Shown: one piece after another, positions 16,953 through 25,246 of the stretch | Layout of the letters: every line of letters begins with the position of its first letter | Numbering within the stretch: position 1 is the stretch's first letter | Assembly (NCBI GenBank): GCA_022644775.1 | Contig: JALCHN010000009.1 | Location: 1-54,863 of the forward strand | DNA: 54,863 bases | From: Eggerthellaceae bacterium | GTDB lineage: Bacteria > Actinomycetota > Coriobacteriia > Coriobacteriales > Eggerthellaceae | Direction of reading: 5' to 3' | Translations under genes and position numbers: made by a program | The notes under the pieces: generated by a model | What the model was told of the DNA's origin: nothing | The model's database searches: none | What the model saw: the letters and a program-made list of their open reading frames with translations, nothing else

Positions 16953-17861
16953 ATGAATCTATCTCAGCTCCAGTACTTTTGTAAATTAGCCGAATTACAG
17001 CACTACACGCGCGCAGCCGAACAGCTCTATATCACCCAACCCACCCTGTCGAACTCGATTTCCCGATTGGAAGACGAGCTGGGCATTCCCCTTTTCGTGC
17101 GCGACGGCCGCAACGTGCGCCTCACCAAATACGGGGCCGAATTCAACCGCTACGCCAAGCAGGCCCTCATGGCCATCAGCAAAGGCAAAGCGCTCGCCCA
17201 AGACGAAGCCGGCGAGTACACGGGCACCGTTTCGATCGGCACCGTGTATACGATCGAGGACATATTCCTCCCCCACCTGATTAAAGAGTTCCGTGCCGAA
17301 TACGGCCGGGGCCCGGTGATTCACGTGGCGCAGGGCCTTACGAAAACGCTTGCAAAGGGGCTCGAAGACGACACCTACGACCTCATCTTCTGTGCCCTGT
17401 GCTCAGAATACAAAGACTTCCAGTTCGTGCCCGTAGCCCATCAGAGCCTGGCCGTCATCGTACACAGCAGCCACCGTCTCGCCCGCAAGAAGCGCGTGAG
17501 CCTGGCCGACCTGCACGGCGAGCACATCATCACCTATCACTTCGATACGCCGGTGGGACGCGATGTGAAGAAGGTCCTCGACAGCAACTCGCTCACACCG
17601 GCCGAAAAATACGACGACGAGATCACCCTCGCCTCGATGGTCGACGCCGAGCCCAACGCCGTAGGCATCGGGCTCGACACGTTCGGGTTCAGCATCTTCC
17701 CCGACTTGGTGACCATTCCCATTCAGGAAGTGCCCGAAAACTTCCACACTATCTATCTGGCCTACAAGAAAAACAGCTACAAGACACCGGCCGTGCAGCA
17801 CTTCATCGACGTGGCGCAAACCCACCGGCTCGACGAAGAGCCCGAAGAAGCCGCCGTCTAG
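16953..17861 (+). CDS. LysR-type transcriptional regulator
   Basis: A 302-residue DNA-binding regulator. The N-terminal winged helix-turn-helix is textbook LysR (LQYFCKLAELQHYTRAAEQL, then ITQPTLSNSISRLEDELG), followed by the periplasmic-binding-protein-like effector domain (about 90-295). The ATG at 16953 has GGAGG five bases upstream, which rules out a 17-residue extension. It has its own promoter region after a strong terminator and ends with its own terminator. Placed at the end of the CoA-activation genes and facing the transporter, it probably controls this cluster in response to the substrate or its CoA ester. Inverted repeats near the gene (ATACAC and GTGTAT about 30 bp apart, 16843-16886) may be autoregulatory sites. 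Confidence 0.9.
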   Translation: MNLSQLQYFCKLAELQHYTRAAEQLYITQPTLSNSISRLEDELGIPLFVRDGRNVRLTKYGAEFNRYAKQALMAISKGKALAQDEAGEYTGTVSIGTVYTIEDIFLPHLIKEFRAEYGRGPVIHVAQGLTKTLAKGLEDDTYDLIFCALCSEYKDFQFVPVAHQSLAVIVHSSHRLARKKRVSLADLHGEHIITYHFDTPVGRDVKKVLDSNSLTPAEKYDDEITLASMVDAEPNAVGIGLDTFGFSIFPDLVTIPIQEVPENFHTIYLAYKKNSYKTPAVQHFIDVAQTHRLDEEPEEAAV

Positions 17862-17889
17862 CGGGTGCTTGAGCTCTGTTCCGTTACCA

Positions 17890-17924
17890 CGCGCCCTCTC
17901 GCAGCCTGGGAGAGGGCGCTTTTT
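17890..17924 (+). terminator. Terminator of the lysR gene
   Basis: GCGCCCTCTC pairs with GAGAGGGCGC, loop GCAGCCTGG, then five T. Confidence 0.9.
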
Positions 17925-17935
17925 GGTGTGACAAC

Positions 17936-18260
17936 GGGGGCGACAGCGCAGCGCCTCGCCCCGTCCCGCAGGTCGCACCAGAGCCGCGACCCGGGCGCCC
18001 CGACCAGGCGAGTCCCACTCCGCAGCCGGGGCGACAGCGCAGCGCATCGCCCCTCCCGGCGATCCCCAGCCGCCAGCGTGTGACAATATCACGCGCCCCT
18101 GTTGTCATACGCAGGCGTGACGACATCACGCGCCCCTGTTGTCATACGCAGGCGTGACGACATCACGCGCCCCTGTTGTCCTACGCAGGCGTGACAACAT
18201 CACGCGCCCCCGTTGTCACACGCAACCCGCAGCAGGGGCGACAGCGCAGCGCCTCGCCCC
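17936..18260. repeat. GGGGCGACAGCGCAGCGC hairpin repeat, three copies
   Basis: Copies at 17936-17962, 18028-18053 and 18235-18260, each about 26 bases: GGGGCGA, a core of CAGCGCAGCGC, then TCGCCCC, able to fold as a hairpin. The first and third are followed by the same GTCCCGC tail. Two of them flank the tandem array. Confidence 0.8.
18078..18224. repeat. Four tandem 37-bp units of the TGACAAC/GTTGTCA palindrome
   Basis: Units start at 18078, 18115, 18152 and 18189. Units 2 and 3 differ by one base; the outer units differ by a few. Each unit contains the palindrome (TGACAAC or TGACGAC, N13, GTTGTCA or GTTGTCC) and a ten-base linker (TACGCAGGCG-like). Units abut with no unique spacers, so this is not a CRISPR array. 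Confidence 0.9.
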
Positions 18261-18589
18261 GTCCCGCGCGCAGGCCAAGCCGCAGCAACCTGAAACGCCC
18301 CAACCCGCACACGCCACCCCTCGCGGGCGGCCGCAACAACCCCTGCCCCAAGGCAGGCCTGTGCACGGGGCGGGCGGGCGCGTCGGGCGCCGTCGAGCGC
18401 CCCGCCAAAGAAGCGCGCGTGAGAGGGCGCGCCTTGTGAGACCTGTCGGTCCTACGGCCGGGGCATGAGGTGACGCCTTCCCCGACCCATCGGCGCGCCC
18501 CGAGCGCGCTTCGACGCGGGATGCGCGCGAGTCGGCGCCCGACGCGCCCGCCCGCCCCGGCGACCCGCGGTGCGCTCCGGCATATAGAA

Positions 18590-18617
18590 AGGGGCGGCCG
18601 CTTTCGCGACCGCCCCT
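18590..18617 (-). terminator. Terminator of the MFS transporter gene
   Basis: AGGGGCGG pairs with CCGCCCCT; on the minus strand it is followed by TTTCTATAT. About 78 bp after the stop codon. Confidence 0.7.
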
Positions 18618-18694
18618 CTTGGTAAAGGCGCATACCTTTTCGTCGACTTCTCTCCAGTCGACCGGGCTCGGGACGAACCCCTAATGGCAAGGAT

Positions 18695-20050
18695 CTAGTC
18701 CTTCAGCTTGTCCATAGCGCTGTAGCCGAACATGCCCTTGAACTGCTTCGCCAGGTAGAGAGCCATGAGGATGGCCAGAATCGAAGCGAAGAGGAGCAGG
18801 AACATCATGATGTACACAGCGTTGGCCTCGCCGGTCTGGGCGGTCATAGCGCCCACGATGCCGGGCAGGAAGACCGAAGCGGCGCCCATGAACGTGTAGT
18901 ACATACCAACGTTACGACCACGCGGACCGGGAACCATGAGCTGACGCAGCGTAACGCCGGTCTGGAGCATGCCGCCTGCAGCGCCGAAGCCCAGCAGAGC
19001 GATGCCGATGTAGACCGCCACGGAGCCAATGACCAGGCCCACGGCCAGGACGAAGAACAGGCCCACCGCAGCGATGATGGCGTCGACGAGGATAACCTTC
19101 AGCGGGTTCCAGCGCAGCTTGCCCATCATGAACGCCCAGAACAGCACGGCGATGATCGAGCCGGCGGTGTAGATGGACGTCAAGCCGGCAGCAGCAGTCG
19201 GGTCGAGGCCGAGGTTATTGATACCGTAGGCCTTGGAGTACTGCTGAGCGCCGTACATGATGAACATGATCACGAAGCCGTAGAACAGCGTGAGGAAGTT
19301 GGTCATGCCGTTGGCCGGCTTGAGCAGAGCGTCCTTGGCAGCCTGAATCTCGGCTTCGGCGGCGTTCTTGGCCGCGTTCTTGTCGTCGTCGCTGGAAACC
19401 TTCTTCTTGCGCTCGTCGTCGTAGACGAAGGGCGTGAAGATGGCGAAGACAGTCGCGATGATGGACATCACGATCGCGATCCAGACATTGATGTGCCAAT
19501 CACCGGTGTTCGAGGTGGCAACGACCGTGTTGGTCGCCTTGTCGAGCACATGGTTGGCGTTAGCGGCGGCAAACAGCGGGTAGATGATGCCGGAGACCGA
19601 AATGACGGCCTTGATGCCGATCGTGGTAGCACCGGCCTGGCGCGGGTTGGCCTCGGCGATGGCCGGGTACAGAGCGCCGTCCCAGAAGCCCGACGTCGCG
19701 AGGCCGGACAGGAAGCCGGCGACAGCGGCGATCGTGGCGTTGTCGGTGACGAGCATGATTGCGAACGAAATGACGTAGAGGATACCGCCGAGCACTGCGG
19801 GAAGCTTACGGCCGATACGGTCGGAAAGTTCACCGCCCGCCCACACGGAAACGAATTTGCCTACACCAGTCCAGACGATGGCCGTCGAAACGGCGGCAGC
19901 GCCCAGCTTGGGGTCGGTGAAGCCCCACTGCGTGTAGAAGTCAACCTGGTTTTGGCTGAAGATAATTGCCTGAATACCATGCGTCAAATAGCACATATAG
20001 ACGGTGGCAATAGCAAACAAGTACTTCTTAGCCTGTTGTGCAGCACTCAC
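18695..20050 (-). CDS. MFS transporter of the CoA-redox cluster
   Basis: Membrane transporter of 451 residues. The first half carries the MFS motif A between helices 2 and 3 (GGELSDRIGRKLP). A charged cytoplasmic loop of about 40 residues rich in Lys, Asp and Ala separates the halves (around VYDDERKKKVSSDDDKNAA). The GTG start at 20050 has GGAGG six bases upstream. It ends in its own terminator and is preceded by the terminator of the dehydrogenase gene, so it is a single-gene unit. Its place between the LysR gene and the ETF genes suggests uptake of the acid substrate or exchange with the reduced product, standing in for the BCCT carrier CaiT of carnitine clusters. Similar MFS carriers serve oxalate/formate-type exchange; the substrate here is unknown. 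Confidence 0.85.
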   Translation of the reverse strand: MSAAQQAKKYLFAIATVYMCYLTHGIQAIIFSQNQVDFYTQWGFTDPKLGAAAVSTAIVWTGVGKFVSVWAGGELSDRIGRKLPAVLGGILYVISFAIMLVTDNATIAAVAGFLSGLATSGFWDGALYPAIAEANPRQAGATTIGIKAVISVSGIIYPLFAAANANHVLDKATNTVVATSNTGDWHINVWIAIVMSIIATVFAIFTPFVYDDERKKKVSSDDDKNAAKNAAEAEIQAAKDALLKPANGMTNFLTLFYGFVIMFIMYGAQQYSKAYGINNLGLDPTAAAGLTSIYTAGSIIAVLFWAFMMGKLRWNPLKVILVDAIIAAVGLFFVLAVGLVIGSVAVYIGIALLGFGAAGGMLQTGVTLRQLMVPGPRGRNVGMYYTFMGAASVFLPGIVGAMTAQTGEANAVYIMMFLLLFASILAILMALYLAKQFKGMFGYSAMDKLKD

Positions 20051-20246
20051 TACATTCCTCCTAATCTTGTGGATTCCCTCATGTATGGCGCCTAGTTTGC
20101 CATTCGCTGCTATATCGGACTAATCGCATCGAATACCAAACCTCCATCATGGTAAATCCGCAAAATTCCCAAAGCCAATTGAATACATCGGGTCTGATTC
20201 AACAAATTCATTTCAAATGTGAATGCGAGGAAATTGGTCGTTGCAA

Positions 20247-20270
20247 TGAAAAGGGGCGTCGAAACGCCCC
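20247..20270 (-). terminator. Terminator of the second acyl-CoA dehydrogenase gene
   Basis: GGGGCGT-TTCG-ACGCCCC-type hairpin with TTTTC following on the minus strand. A second hairpin (CCGGC/GCCGG) lies nearer the stop codon at 20279-20295. Confidence 0.8.
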
Positions 20271-20316
20271 TGGAACACCGGCCTGGAGAGCCGGCGAATA
20301 TACCGATGGATACCGC

Positions 20317-21471
20317 CTAGCGATCGCCCAAGATCATCGGAGCCGCTATGTAGGTCATAATCTCGTCGGTGCCTTCGGAAATCTGGTTCCCGCGGCAATC
20401 TTGCCAGATCCAGCTCACGCGCTCGTCATCGGTGTAGCCGCGGCCGCCGAAAATCTGCAGCGCCGCATCGGCCACCTGCGTGGCCGCCTTGGGCACGTAA
20501 CGCTTCATGAGTGCCACGGTGAGGCGCTTGTCGGGTTCGTCGGCGTCGAAAGACCAGGCCGCATGGTAGACCGCATAGCGCATGTTGCGCAGGGTCACTT
20601 CCATGTCGACAAGCTTTTCCTGAATCTGCTGGAAGGACCCGATGTTCTCTCCAAAGGCCGTGCGGCTGCGGGCATGCTCCACCGCGTCGTCCATGGCCGC
20701 CTGTGCAAGGCCGAGCGACTGGGCGCATACGAGCACGCGCCCCACCTCGAGCATATGGAAGAGCTGCGGGAAACCCGCCTTGGCCGCGCTCGAGAGTCGA
20801 TAGGACTCCTCGACGACCACATGATCGAAGACGACGTCGGAAAAGGGCAGGATCTTCTGCCCCAGCTTGCTGATCGGGTAGGTGCGCACCCCTTCGAGGT
20901 TAAGGGGCACGAGCCAGAAGGACAGGGCCGGGTACTTCCCCTCCGGCGCGTCTCCGTCGATCGCCGCGACCATGACGTAAGGCGCGTACTCGCCGTTGAC
21001 AACGAAGGTCTTGCGGCCGTTCAGCACGAGCTTGCCGTCTTCGGTCTTCACCGTCGTGCGCATCCCCATCGTGTCGCTGCCGGCGTTGGGTTCGGTGACG
21101 GCGAGCGAGAAGATGAGCTTGCCCGACTCGCGATAGGTTTTGTAGGCCGTGTCGAGCTGGGAAGAGGAACCGGCGAACTCGCGCATGATGCGCAGGTTCT
21201 GGGTCTCGTTGGCAAACGGCAGCGAGGTGCCCGCCACGCGCGAGACCTCTTCGTTGACGAGCGCCTGGGCCAGAAGCGAGCCGCCCTTCAGGTTATCGCC
21301 GGAAAGGTCTTTGTGCCGGTAGTAGAGTTCGGCGTAGGCTTTGCCCACCTCGTCGGGAAGGCCCTGGTCATGCTGCCACTGCCGCACGCTCTCACGGGTG
21401 AAGTAGCGAGCCGCGAAATCGTGGAACTCCCCCACCAATTCGCGCTGCTCGGTCGTTAAGCTGAAATCCAT
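20317..21471 (-). CDS. Acyl-CoA dehydrogenase, second copy
   Basis: FAD-dependent enzyme of 384 residues, last gene after fixX. SLAVTEPNAGSDTMGM is the FAD-binding block, RTAFGENIGSFQQIQ the helix motif, and the catalytic glutamate is at residue 366 in QISEGTDEIM; the helix-G position is VGR. So it uses the standard base. The ATG at 21471 has TTGGAGGG upstream; the longer frame to 21597 is not supported. The 133-bp gap to fixX holds a hairpin at 21497-21527. It may act alone or pair with the third dehydrogenase as unlike subunits, since both flank the same ETF genes. Substrate unknown. Confidence 0.87.
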   Translation of the reverse strand: MDFSLTTEQRELVGEFHDFAARYFTRESVRQWQHDQGLPDEVGKAYAELYYRHKDLSGDNLKGGSLLAQALVNEEVSRVAGTSLPFANETQNLRIMREFAGSSSQLDTAYKTYRESGKLIFSLAVTEPNAGSDTMGMRTTVKTEDGKLVLNGRKTFVVNGEYAPYVMVAAIDGDAPEGKYPALSFWLVPLNLEGVRTYPISKLGQKILPFSDVVFDHVVVEESYRLSSAAKAGFPQLFHMLEVGRVLVCAQSLGLAQAAMDDAVEHARSRTAFGENIGSFQQIQEKLVDMEVTLRNMRYAVYHAAWSFDADEPDKRLTVALMKRYVPKAATQVADAALQIFGGRGYTDDERVSWIWQDCRGNQISEGTDEIMTYIAAPMILGDR

Positions 21472-21496
21472 GGTTCCCTCCAAATAAACGCACAGG

Positions 21497-21527
21497 CGGC
21501 AGTCCCCTTGCAAAAGGGGAACTGCCG
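21497..21527 (-). promoter_or_regulatory. Intercistronic hairpin between fixX and acyl-CoA dehydrogenase
   Basis: CGGCAGT plus CCCC pairs with GGGG plus ACTGCCG around eight bases. On the minus strand no T-run follows directly, so it is more likely an RNA processing or stability element than a full terminator. Confidence 0.5.
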
Positions 21528-21604
21528 TCAGCGCGTCGGTGCTCTCCGAACGAATGCGATACGCCAAGCGCGCCGCCCCCAGAGGAACGGCGCGCACGAA
21601 CGTC

Positions 21605-21916
21605 TTATCCGAAACGGTATTCTACGCCCATCGTGGGCTGGGGCATCTCCCATTTCTTCACGATGGTGTCCTCGCAGCAGATGCGGCAGGTCCCGCATTC
21701 CAGGCAGCCGGCGTAGTCGAAGGACTTGTGGCCCTCCTCGTCGACCTTGTAGAGGGCCGCGGGGCACACGCGCACGAGCTTCTGGAACTCCGTGTCGTCG
21801 ACCTCGTCGAGGTTCTCGTGGTCGAGCTCGATGTGGGCGTTCTCCTCGTCGACGTTGTAGTGGTTGAGCGAGATGAGCTCGTCGACGTTGACGGTGATGG
21901 GCTTGAGCTTCTTCAT
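21605..21916 (-). CDS. fixX: Ferredoxin-like protein FixX
   Basis: A 103-residue iron-sulfur protein that partners FixC in passing electrons between ETF and quinone. Cysteines occur as VCPAALY (near residue 51) and CLECGTCRICC (near 71-81), the FixX pattern with one 4Fe-4S centre. PQPTMGVEYRFG at the C-terminus matches the conserved end of the family. Its ATG overlaps the last base of the fixC stop codon (TAATG), so translation is coupled. Confidence 0.92.
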   Translation of the reverse strand: MKKLKPITVNVDELISLNHYNVDEENAHIELDHENLDEVDDTEFQKLVRVCPAALYKVDEEGHKSFDYAGCLECGTCRICCEDTIVKKWEMPQPTMGVEYRFG

Positions 21917-23229
21917 TAGAGTGCTTTCAGAGCTCCCTTCACTTCGCCGAGCAGCTTGAACAGGCCGCGCTGCTTGACAATCGGCATGATGCGCTTATTG
22001 AGGTGCTGGGTCGGCTTGCCGTCGACCACGAACATGGAGTTGAAGATCTCGCCGACCATCTTGGGGTAGTCGGTGAACATGCGGTGCCAGTTCTCCATGG
22101 TCTCGGGCCACAGGGCGTAGGTCTTGAGGTCCTGGATGACGAAGGAGTCGTCCATCTTCGTGCGGTAGGAGGCCAGGCCCGCCTTGGAGACGTCGCCGGC
22201 GTCGATCGCGTCGCAGGCGGCCTCGGCGGCCAGGCGGCCGGATTCCACGGCCAGGTCCATGCCGCGCACCATGTAGCCCAGGTTCATGCAGAGGTTTGCG
22301 GCGTCGCCGGCGACCAGGCAGCCGTCGAAGACGAGCTCGGGAATCGAGTTGTAGCCGCCCTCGGAGACCATGTGGCCGGAGTGCTCGGAGAGCGTCGCGC
22401 CCTTGATGATCGGCGCCACGCTCGGGTGCTTCTTGAAGTCGTCGAGCATCTGGTAGATCGTCGTGTCGGACTGGGAGAGGTCCTCGATCGTGGCCACGAG
22501 GCCCAGCGAGATGGACTCCTTGTTGGTGTAGAGGAAGCCGCCGCCCGTGTAGCCGTGCGTCGCGTCGCCGGCCCAGAGCATGGCCGCGCCCTCGCCCTCG
22601 TTGCACAGGAACCGGGACTCGATCTCCTCGGCGGGGAGCTCGAAGACCTCCTTGATGCCCACGGCCATCGCGTCGCGCTTGGAACGGGGGTTGCCGAGCT
22701 CGCGCTCGCTGATCAGGGAGTTCTGGCCCTCGGCGTCGATGACGACCTGGGCGGTGATCTCGTCGCCGCCGGCCTCGATGCCGTAGACCTTGCCCGCGTC
22801 GTCCTTCAGGAGGTGCTCGACCGCGATGCCGTTGATGAACTCGGCGCCCGCGTCCTCGGCCTGCTCGGCCAGCCACTGGTCGAACTCGGCGCGCAGGACC
22901 GAGTAGGAGTCGCGACCGTCGACGCCGAGCTCGTCGCTCGTGAAGTCGATGGTCATGCTGCTCGCGGGGTCGAGCAGGCTGATGCGCTCGTGGGTGATCT
23001 TGCGCTCGTAGGGGATGTCCTCCGTGGTGATCTCGCCCTCGGAGTAGTCGTCGAAGACGCGCTTCAGCGAATGGGCGTAGATGCGGCCGCCGGTCATGTT
23101 CTTGGCGCCCGCGTACTCGCCGCGCTCGACGACCAGCACCGACTTGCCCTTCTTCGCCGCCACGTAGGCCGCGATTGCGCCGGCGCACCCGGCGCCGATC
23201 ACGATGATGTCGAAATCGGTGTCTGCCAT
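21916..23229 (-). CDS. fixC: ETF:quinone oxidoreductase FixC
   Basis: Flavoprotein of 437 residues that links ETF to the membrane quinone pool. The dinucleotide-binding motif GAGCAG is at residues 12-17 with VLVVERG closing the fold; the second FAD block is LVAGDAANLCMNLGYMVRGMD (around 307-327). With FixA, FixB and FixX it completes a FixABCX set as found with carnitine and nitrogen-fixation pathways. In some bacteria that set bifurcates electrons between quinone and ferredoxin; here direction and bifurcation cannot be told. Starts 90 bp after fixB, across a hairpin at 23255-23283. Confidence 0.93.
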   Translation of the reverse strand: MADTDFDIIVIGAGCAGAIAAYVAAKKGKSVLVVERGEYAGAKNMTGGRIYAHSLKRVFDDYSEGEITTEDIPYERKITHERISLLDPASSMTIDFTSDELGVDGRDSYSVLRAEFDQWLAEQAEDAGAEFINGIAVEHLLKDDAGKVYGIEAGGDEITAQVVIDAEGQNSLISERELGNPRSKRDAMAVGIKEVFELPAEEIESRFLCNEGEGAAMLWAGDATHGYTGGGFLYTNKESISLGLVATIEDLSQSDTTIYQMLDDFKKHPSVAPIIKGATLSEHSGHMVSEGGYNSIPELVFDGCLVAGDAANLCMNLGYMVRGMDLAVESGRLAAEAACDAIDAGDVSKAGLASYRTKMDDSFVIQDLKTYALWPETMENWHRMFTDYPKMVGEIFNSMFVVDGKPTQHLNKRIMPIVKQRGLFKLLGEVKGALKAL

Positions 23230-23254
23230 CCGATTCCTCCCTTTCTCAAACGAA

Positions 23255-23283
23255 GGGGGCGAGGCGCACGCGTCCTCGCCCCC
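23255..23283 (-). promoter_or_regulatory. Intercistronic hairpin between fixB and fixC
   Basis: GGGGGCGAGG pairs with CCTCGCCCCC (loop CGCACGCGT region), followed on the minus strand by TTCGTTTG. Could be a weak terminator that sets the ratio of ETF to FixCX. Confidence 0.55.
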
Positions 23284-23319
23284 GTTGATGTTCAGCTCGG
23301 CGCTGGGGCCGCGCAGTGC

Positions 23320-24207
23320 CTACAGGGCAGCGGTCAGGGCCGGCAGGACGGTCTTGAGGTCGCCCACGAAGCCGTAGTCGCACGCCTTGAAGACCGGGGC
23401 GTTCTTGTCCTTGTTGACGGCCACGATGACGTCGGCGCCGTTGCAGCCGACCATGTGCTGCATCTGGCCGGAGATGCCCACCGCGACGTAGACCTTCGGG
23501 GAGACCACCGCGCCGGACACGCCGACGTAGGCCTCGCGGGGGAACCAGTCGACGCCCTCGGCCAGGGGACGGGAGCAGGCGAGCTCGGCGCCCAGCTTGG
23601 CGGCCAGGTCGCGGGCCAGCTGCAGGTCCTCTTCGGCGCCGAAGCCGCGGCCGCAGGCCACGATCGCGTCGGCGCCCGCCAGGTTGACGTCGCTGGGCGG
23701 CAAGGCCTCGGAGCCGGTCTTGGCGACGGCGTTCTCGGGCGCCTCGAAGGCGGCCTCTTCCACGGCGTCGGTGCCGGTGGCCTCGGAGGCGTCGAAGACG
23801 CCCGGGCCGAAGGTGTAGACGGCCACGTCGCCGGCGGCCTTGGCCTCGCGGACGCCCGTGCCGCCGAAGTACATCGAGGTGGCCACGCCGCCCTCGACGG
23901 CGCTCACACCGGTGATCGCCGCGGCGCCGAGCTTGGCGGCCAGACGGCCGACCAGCGACAGGGCGCGCAGGGTCTGCTCGCCCAGGACCACGTCGCCGCC
24001 CTCGGCGTCGTAGATCTTGTTGACGGTGACGTAGGCGTCGTCGGCGATGTTGCCGGCGGGCACGTCGATGTGGAAGGACTTGTCGGCAGCGCCCGAGACG
24101 GGGGCGCCGACGGAGACGAGGACGACCTCGTCGGCGAGCTTGCGCGCGCCGGCGCACAGCTCGCGAGCGCCGTTCTCGGTTTCAGCGATAACGAATGCCT
24201 TGGACAT
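23320..24207 (-). CDS. fixB: Electron transfer flavoprotein alpha subunit
   Basis: ETF alpha subunit of 295 residues, cytosolic partner of FixA; carries electrons between acyl-CoA dehydrogenases and FixCX. The C-terminal FAD domain is clear: CSRPLAEGVDW, then AYVGVSGAVVSPKVYVAVG and ISGQMQHMVGC, with VIVAVNKDKNAPVFKACDYG near the end. Starts 18 bp after fixA, same transcript. Codon use is strongly biased to GC-ending codons, as in highly expressed genes. Confidence 0.94.
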   Translation of the reverse strand: MSKAFVIAETENGARELCAGARKLADEVVLVSVGAPVSGAADKSFHIDVPAGNIADDAYVTVNKIYDAEGGDVVLGEQTLRALSLVGRLAAKLGAAAITGVSAVEGGVATSMYFGGTGVREAKAAGDVAVYTFGPGVFDASEATGTDAVEEAAFEAPENAVAKTGSEALPPSDVNLAGADAIVACGRGFGAEEDLQLARDLAAKLGAELACSRPLAEGVDWFPREAYVGVSGAVVSPKVYVAVGISGQMQHMVGCNGADVIVAVNKDKNAPVFKACDYGFVGDLKTVLPALTAAL

Positions 24208-24225
24208 ATCTGATCAAACCTTTCC

Positions 24226-24969
24226 CTAGAGAGCGGCCTTGACGGCGGCTGCGAACGCGTCGACGTCGTCGAACATTTCCTTCTTGCGGTCGACCTCGGC
24301 CGGGGCCTTGACGGAGACCTCTTCGACGGCCTTGGCCGGAGCGCCCTCGGCGCCCTCGACGTTCATCGGCTTCTTGCCGGCGGCCAGGATGTCCTTCATG
24401 CCGGCGATGCGGGGCTCGGCGAATTCGGGGGCCACGGACACGACGGCGGGAAGAGGCACTTCCACGGTTTCCTCTTCGCTCTCGAGCAGGCGCTTGGCCA
24501 CGAGCTTGCCGTCGGCGGCTTCCGCGGAGACGACCCCGGAGACGAAGGGCACGCCGAGCTTGGCGGCCAGCTGCACGCCGGTCTGCTTGGCGTAGAGGTC
24601 GGCCGAGCCGTCGCCGGTGACGATGACGTCCCAATCGCCGGCCTTGGCGGCGAGCTTGGCGAGTTCGGCGGCCGTCGCGAAGGCGTCGAGGCCGTCGAGG
24701 GCGTCGTCGGCGGCGAGGAAGAGCTCGTCGACGCCGCGGGCGAGGATGTTCTTCTTGGTCTTGGAGTCGTCGGCCTTCTTCGGGCCCACGGAGATGGCCT
24801 TGACGGTGGAGCCGTCGTTGGCGGCGGCGATCTGGGCCGCGGCCTCGATGGCGTTCAGGTCGTAGGTGGAAACGACCTTGTGGGCGCGGGAGAAGTCGAG
24901 GGAGCCGTCGCCGGCGACCTTGACGTCCTGATCGTCGGGGACGATCTTGCATGCCACGAGAATGTTCAT
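24226..24969 (-). CDS. fixA: Electron transfer flavoprotein beta subunit
   Basis: ETF beta subunit of 247 residues. N-terminal NILVACKIVPDDQDVKV is the usual start of the family. VISVAPEF-type strand and EPRIAGMKDILAAGKKP contain the recognition loop and the conserved EPR motif that contacts dehydrogenases. It is first of the fixA-fixB-fixC-fixX-dehydrogenase series. The upstream gap of 277 bp from the third dehydrogenase holds a strong hairpin, so fixA may have its own promoter. The extended reading to 25120 is out of frame with the family and is rejected. Confidence 0.94.
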   Translation of the reverse strand: MNILVACKIVPDDQDVKVAGDGSLDFSRAHKVVSTYDLNAIEAAAQIAAANDGSTVKAISVGPKKADDSKTKKNILARGVDELFLAADDALDGLDAFATAAELAKLAAKAGDWDVIVTGDGSADLYAKQTGVQLAAKLGVPFVSGVVSAEAADGKLVAKRLLESEEETVEVPLPAVVSVAPEFAEPRIAGMKDILAAGKKPMNVEGAEGAPAKAVEEVSVKAPAEVDRKKEMFDDVDAFAAAVKAAL

Positions 24970-25199
24970 GGAATGTCCTTTCTAATGGATAACGTTCATC
25001 CGAACCGTGTTGGGCAAAAAGCTTGCCACGCGCCATGGTGTCGATATTCGCCTTCGCAAGCCATCCCAAAAACTTCAGTAATTCTTGGAATTGCCCTGGT
25101 CCCCACGATATCGTGCCCACTGAGCAGGCGACAGTGGCAAAACGCGCATTTGTCTAAGCCGTTAAGCTCGACGTGCGCTTACGGGGCAAGGCCCCGGCT

Positions 25200-25234
25200 A
25201 GGCCGCCCTCCCCCTTGACCGGTGAAGGGCGGCC
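25200..25234 (-). terminator. Hairpin after the third acyl-CoA dehydrogenase
   Basis: GGCCGCCC pairs with GGGCGGCC around a 19-base loop, 12 bp past the stop codon on the minus strand. No long T-run follows, so termination may be partial. The 230 bp between here and fixA hold no ORF. Confidence 0.55.
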
Positions 25235-25246
25235 GTACGCGGCGCG

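Larger units (their letters stand above)
17925..18694. other. 770-bp repeat-rich intergenic region
   Basis: Lies between convergent lysR and the MFS gene. It holds three copies of a GGGGCGA hairpin repeat, the four-unit 37-bp tandem array, and a very GC-rich stretch without ORF support (18270-18580). The last 100 bp contain the terminator of the MFS gene. No gene is supported on either strand. Confidence 0.7.

Noticed and set aside
18078-18224. Possible CRISPR array (regular 37-bp repeats)
   Set aside because: Units abut directly with no unique spacers, only four units, and no cas genes in the window. It is a tandem palindromic repeat.
22003-24213. A 736-codon plus-strand frame across fixB and fixC
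   Set aside because: It crosses two well-supported genes and their intergenic hairpin, with the Val/Gly/Ala/Asp composition typical of antisense frames in this genome.
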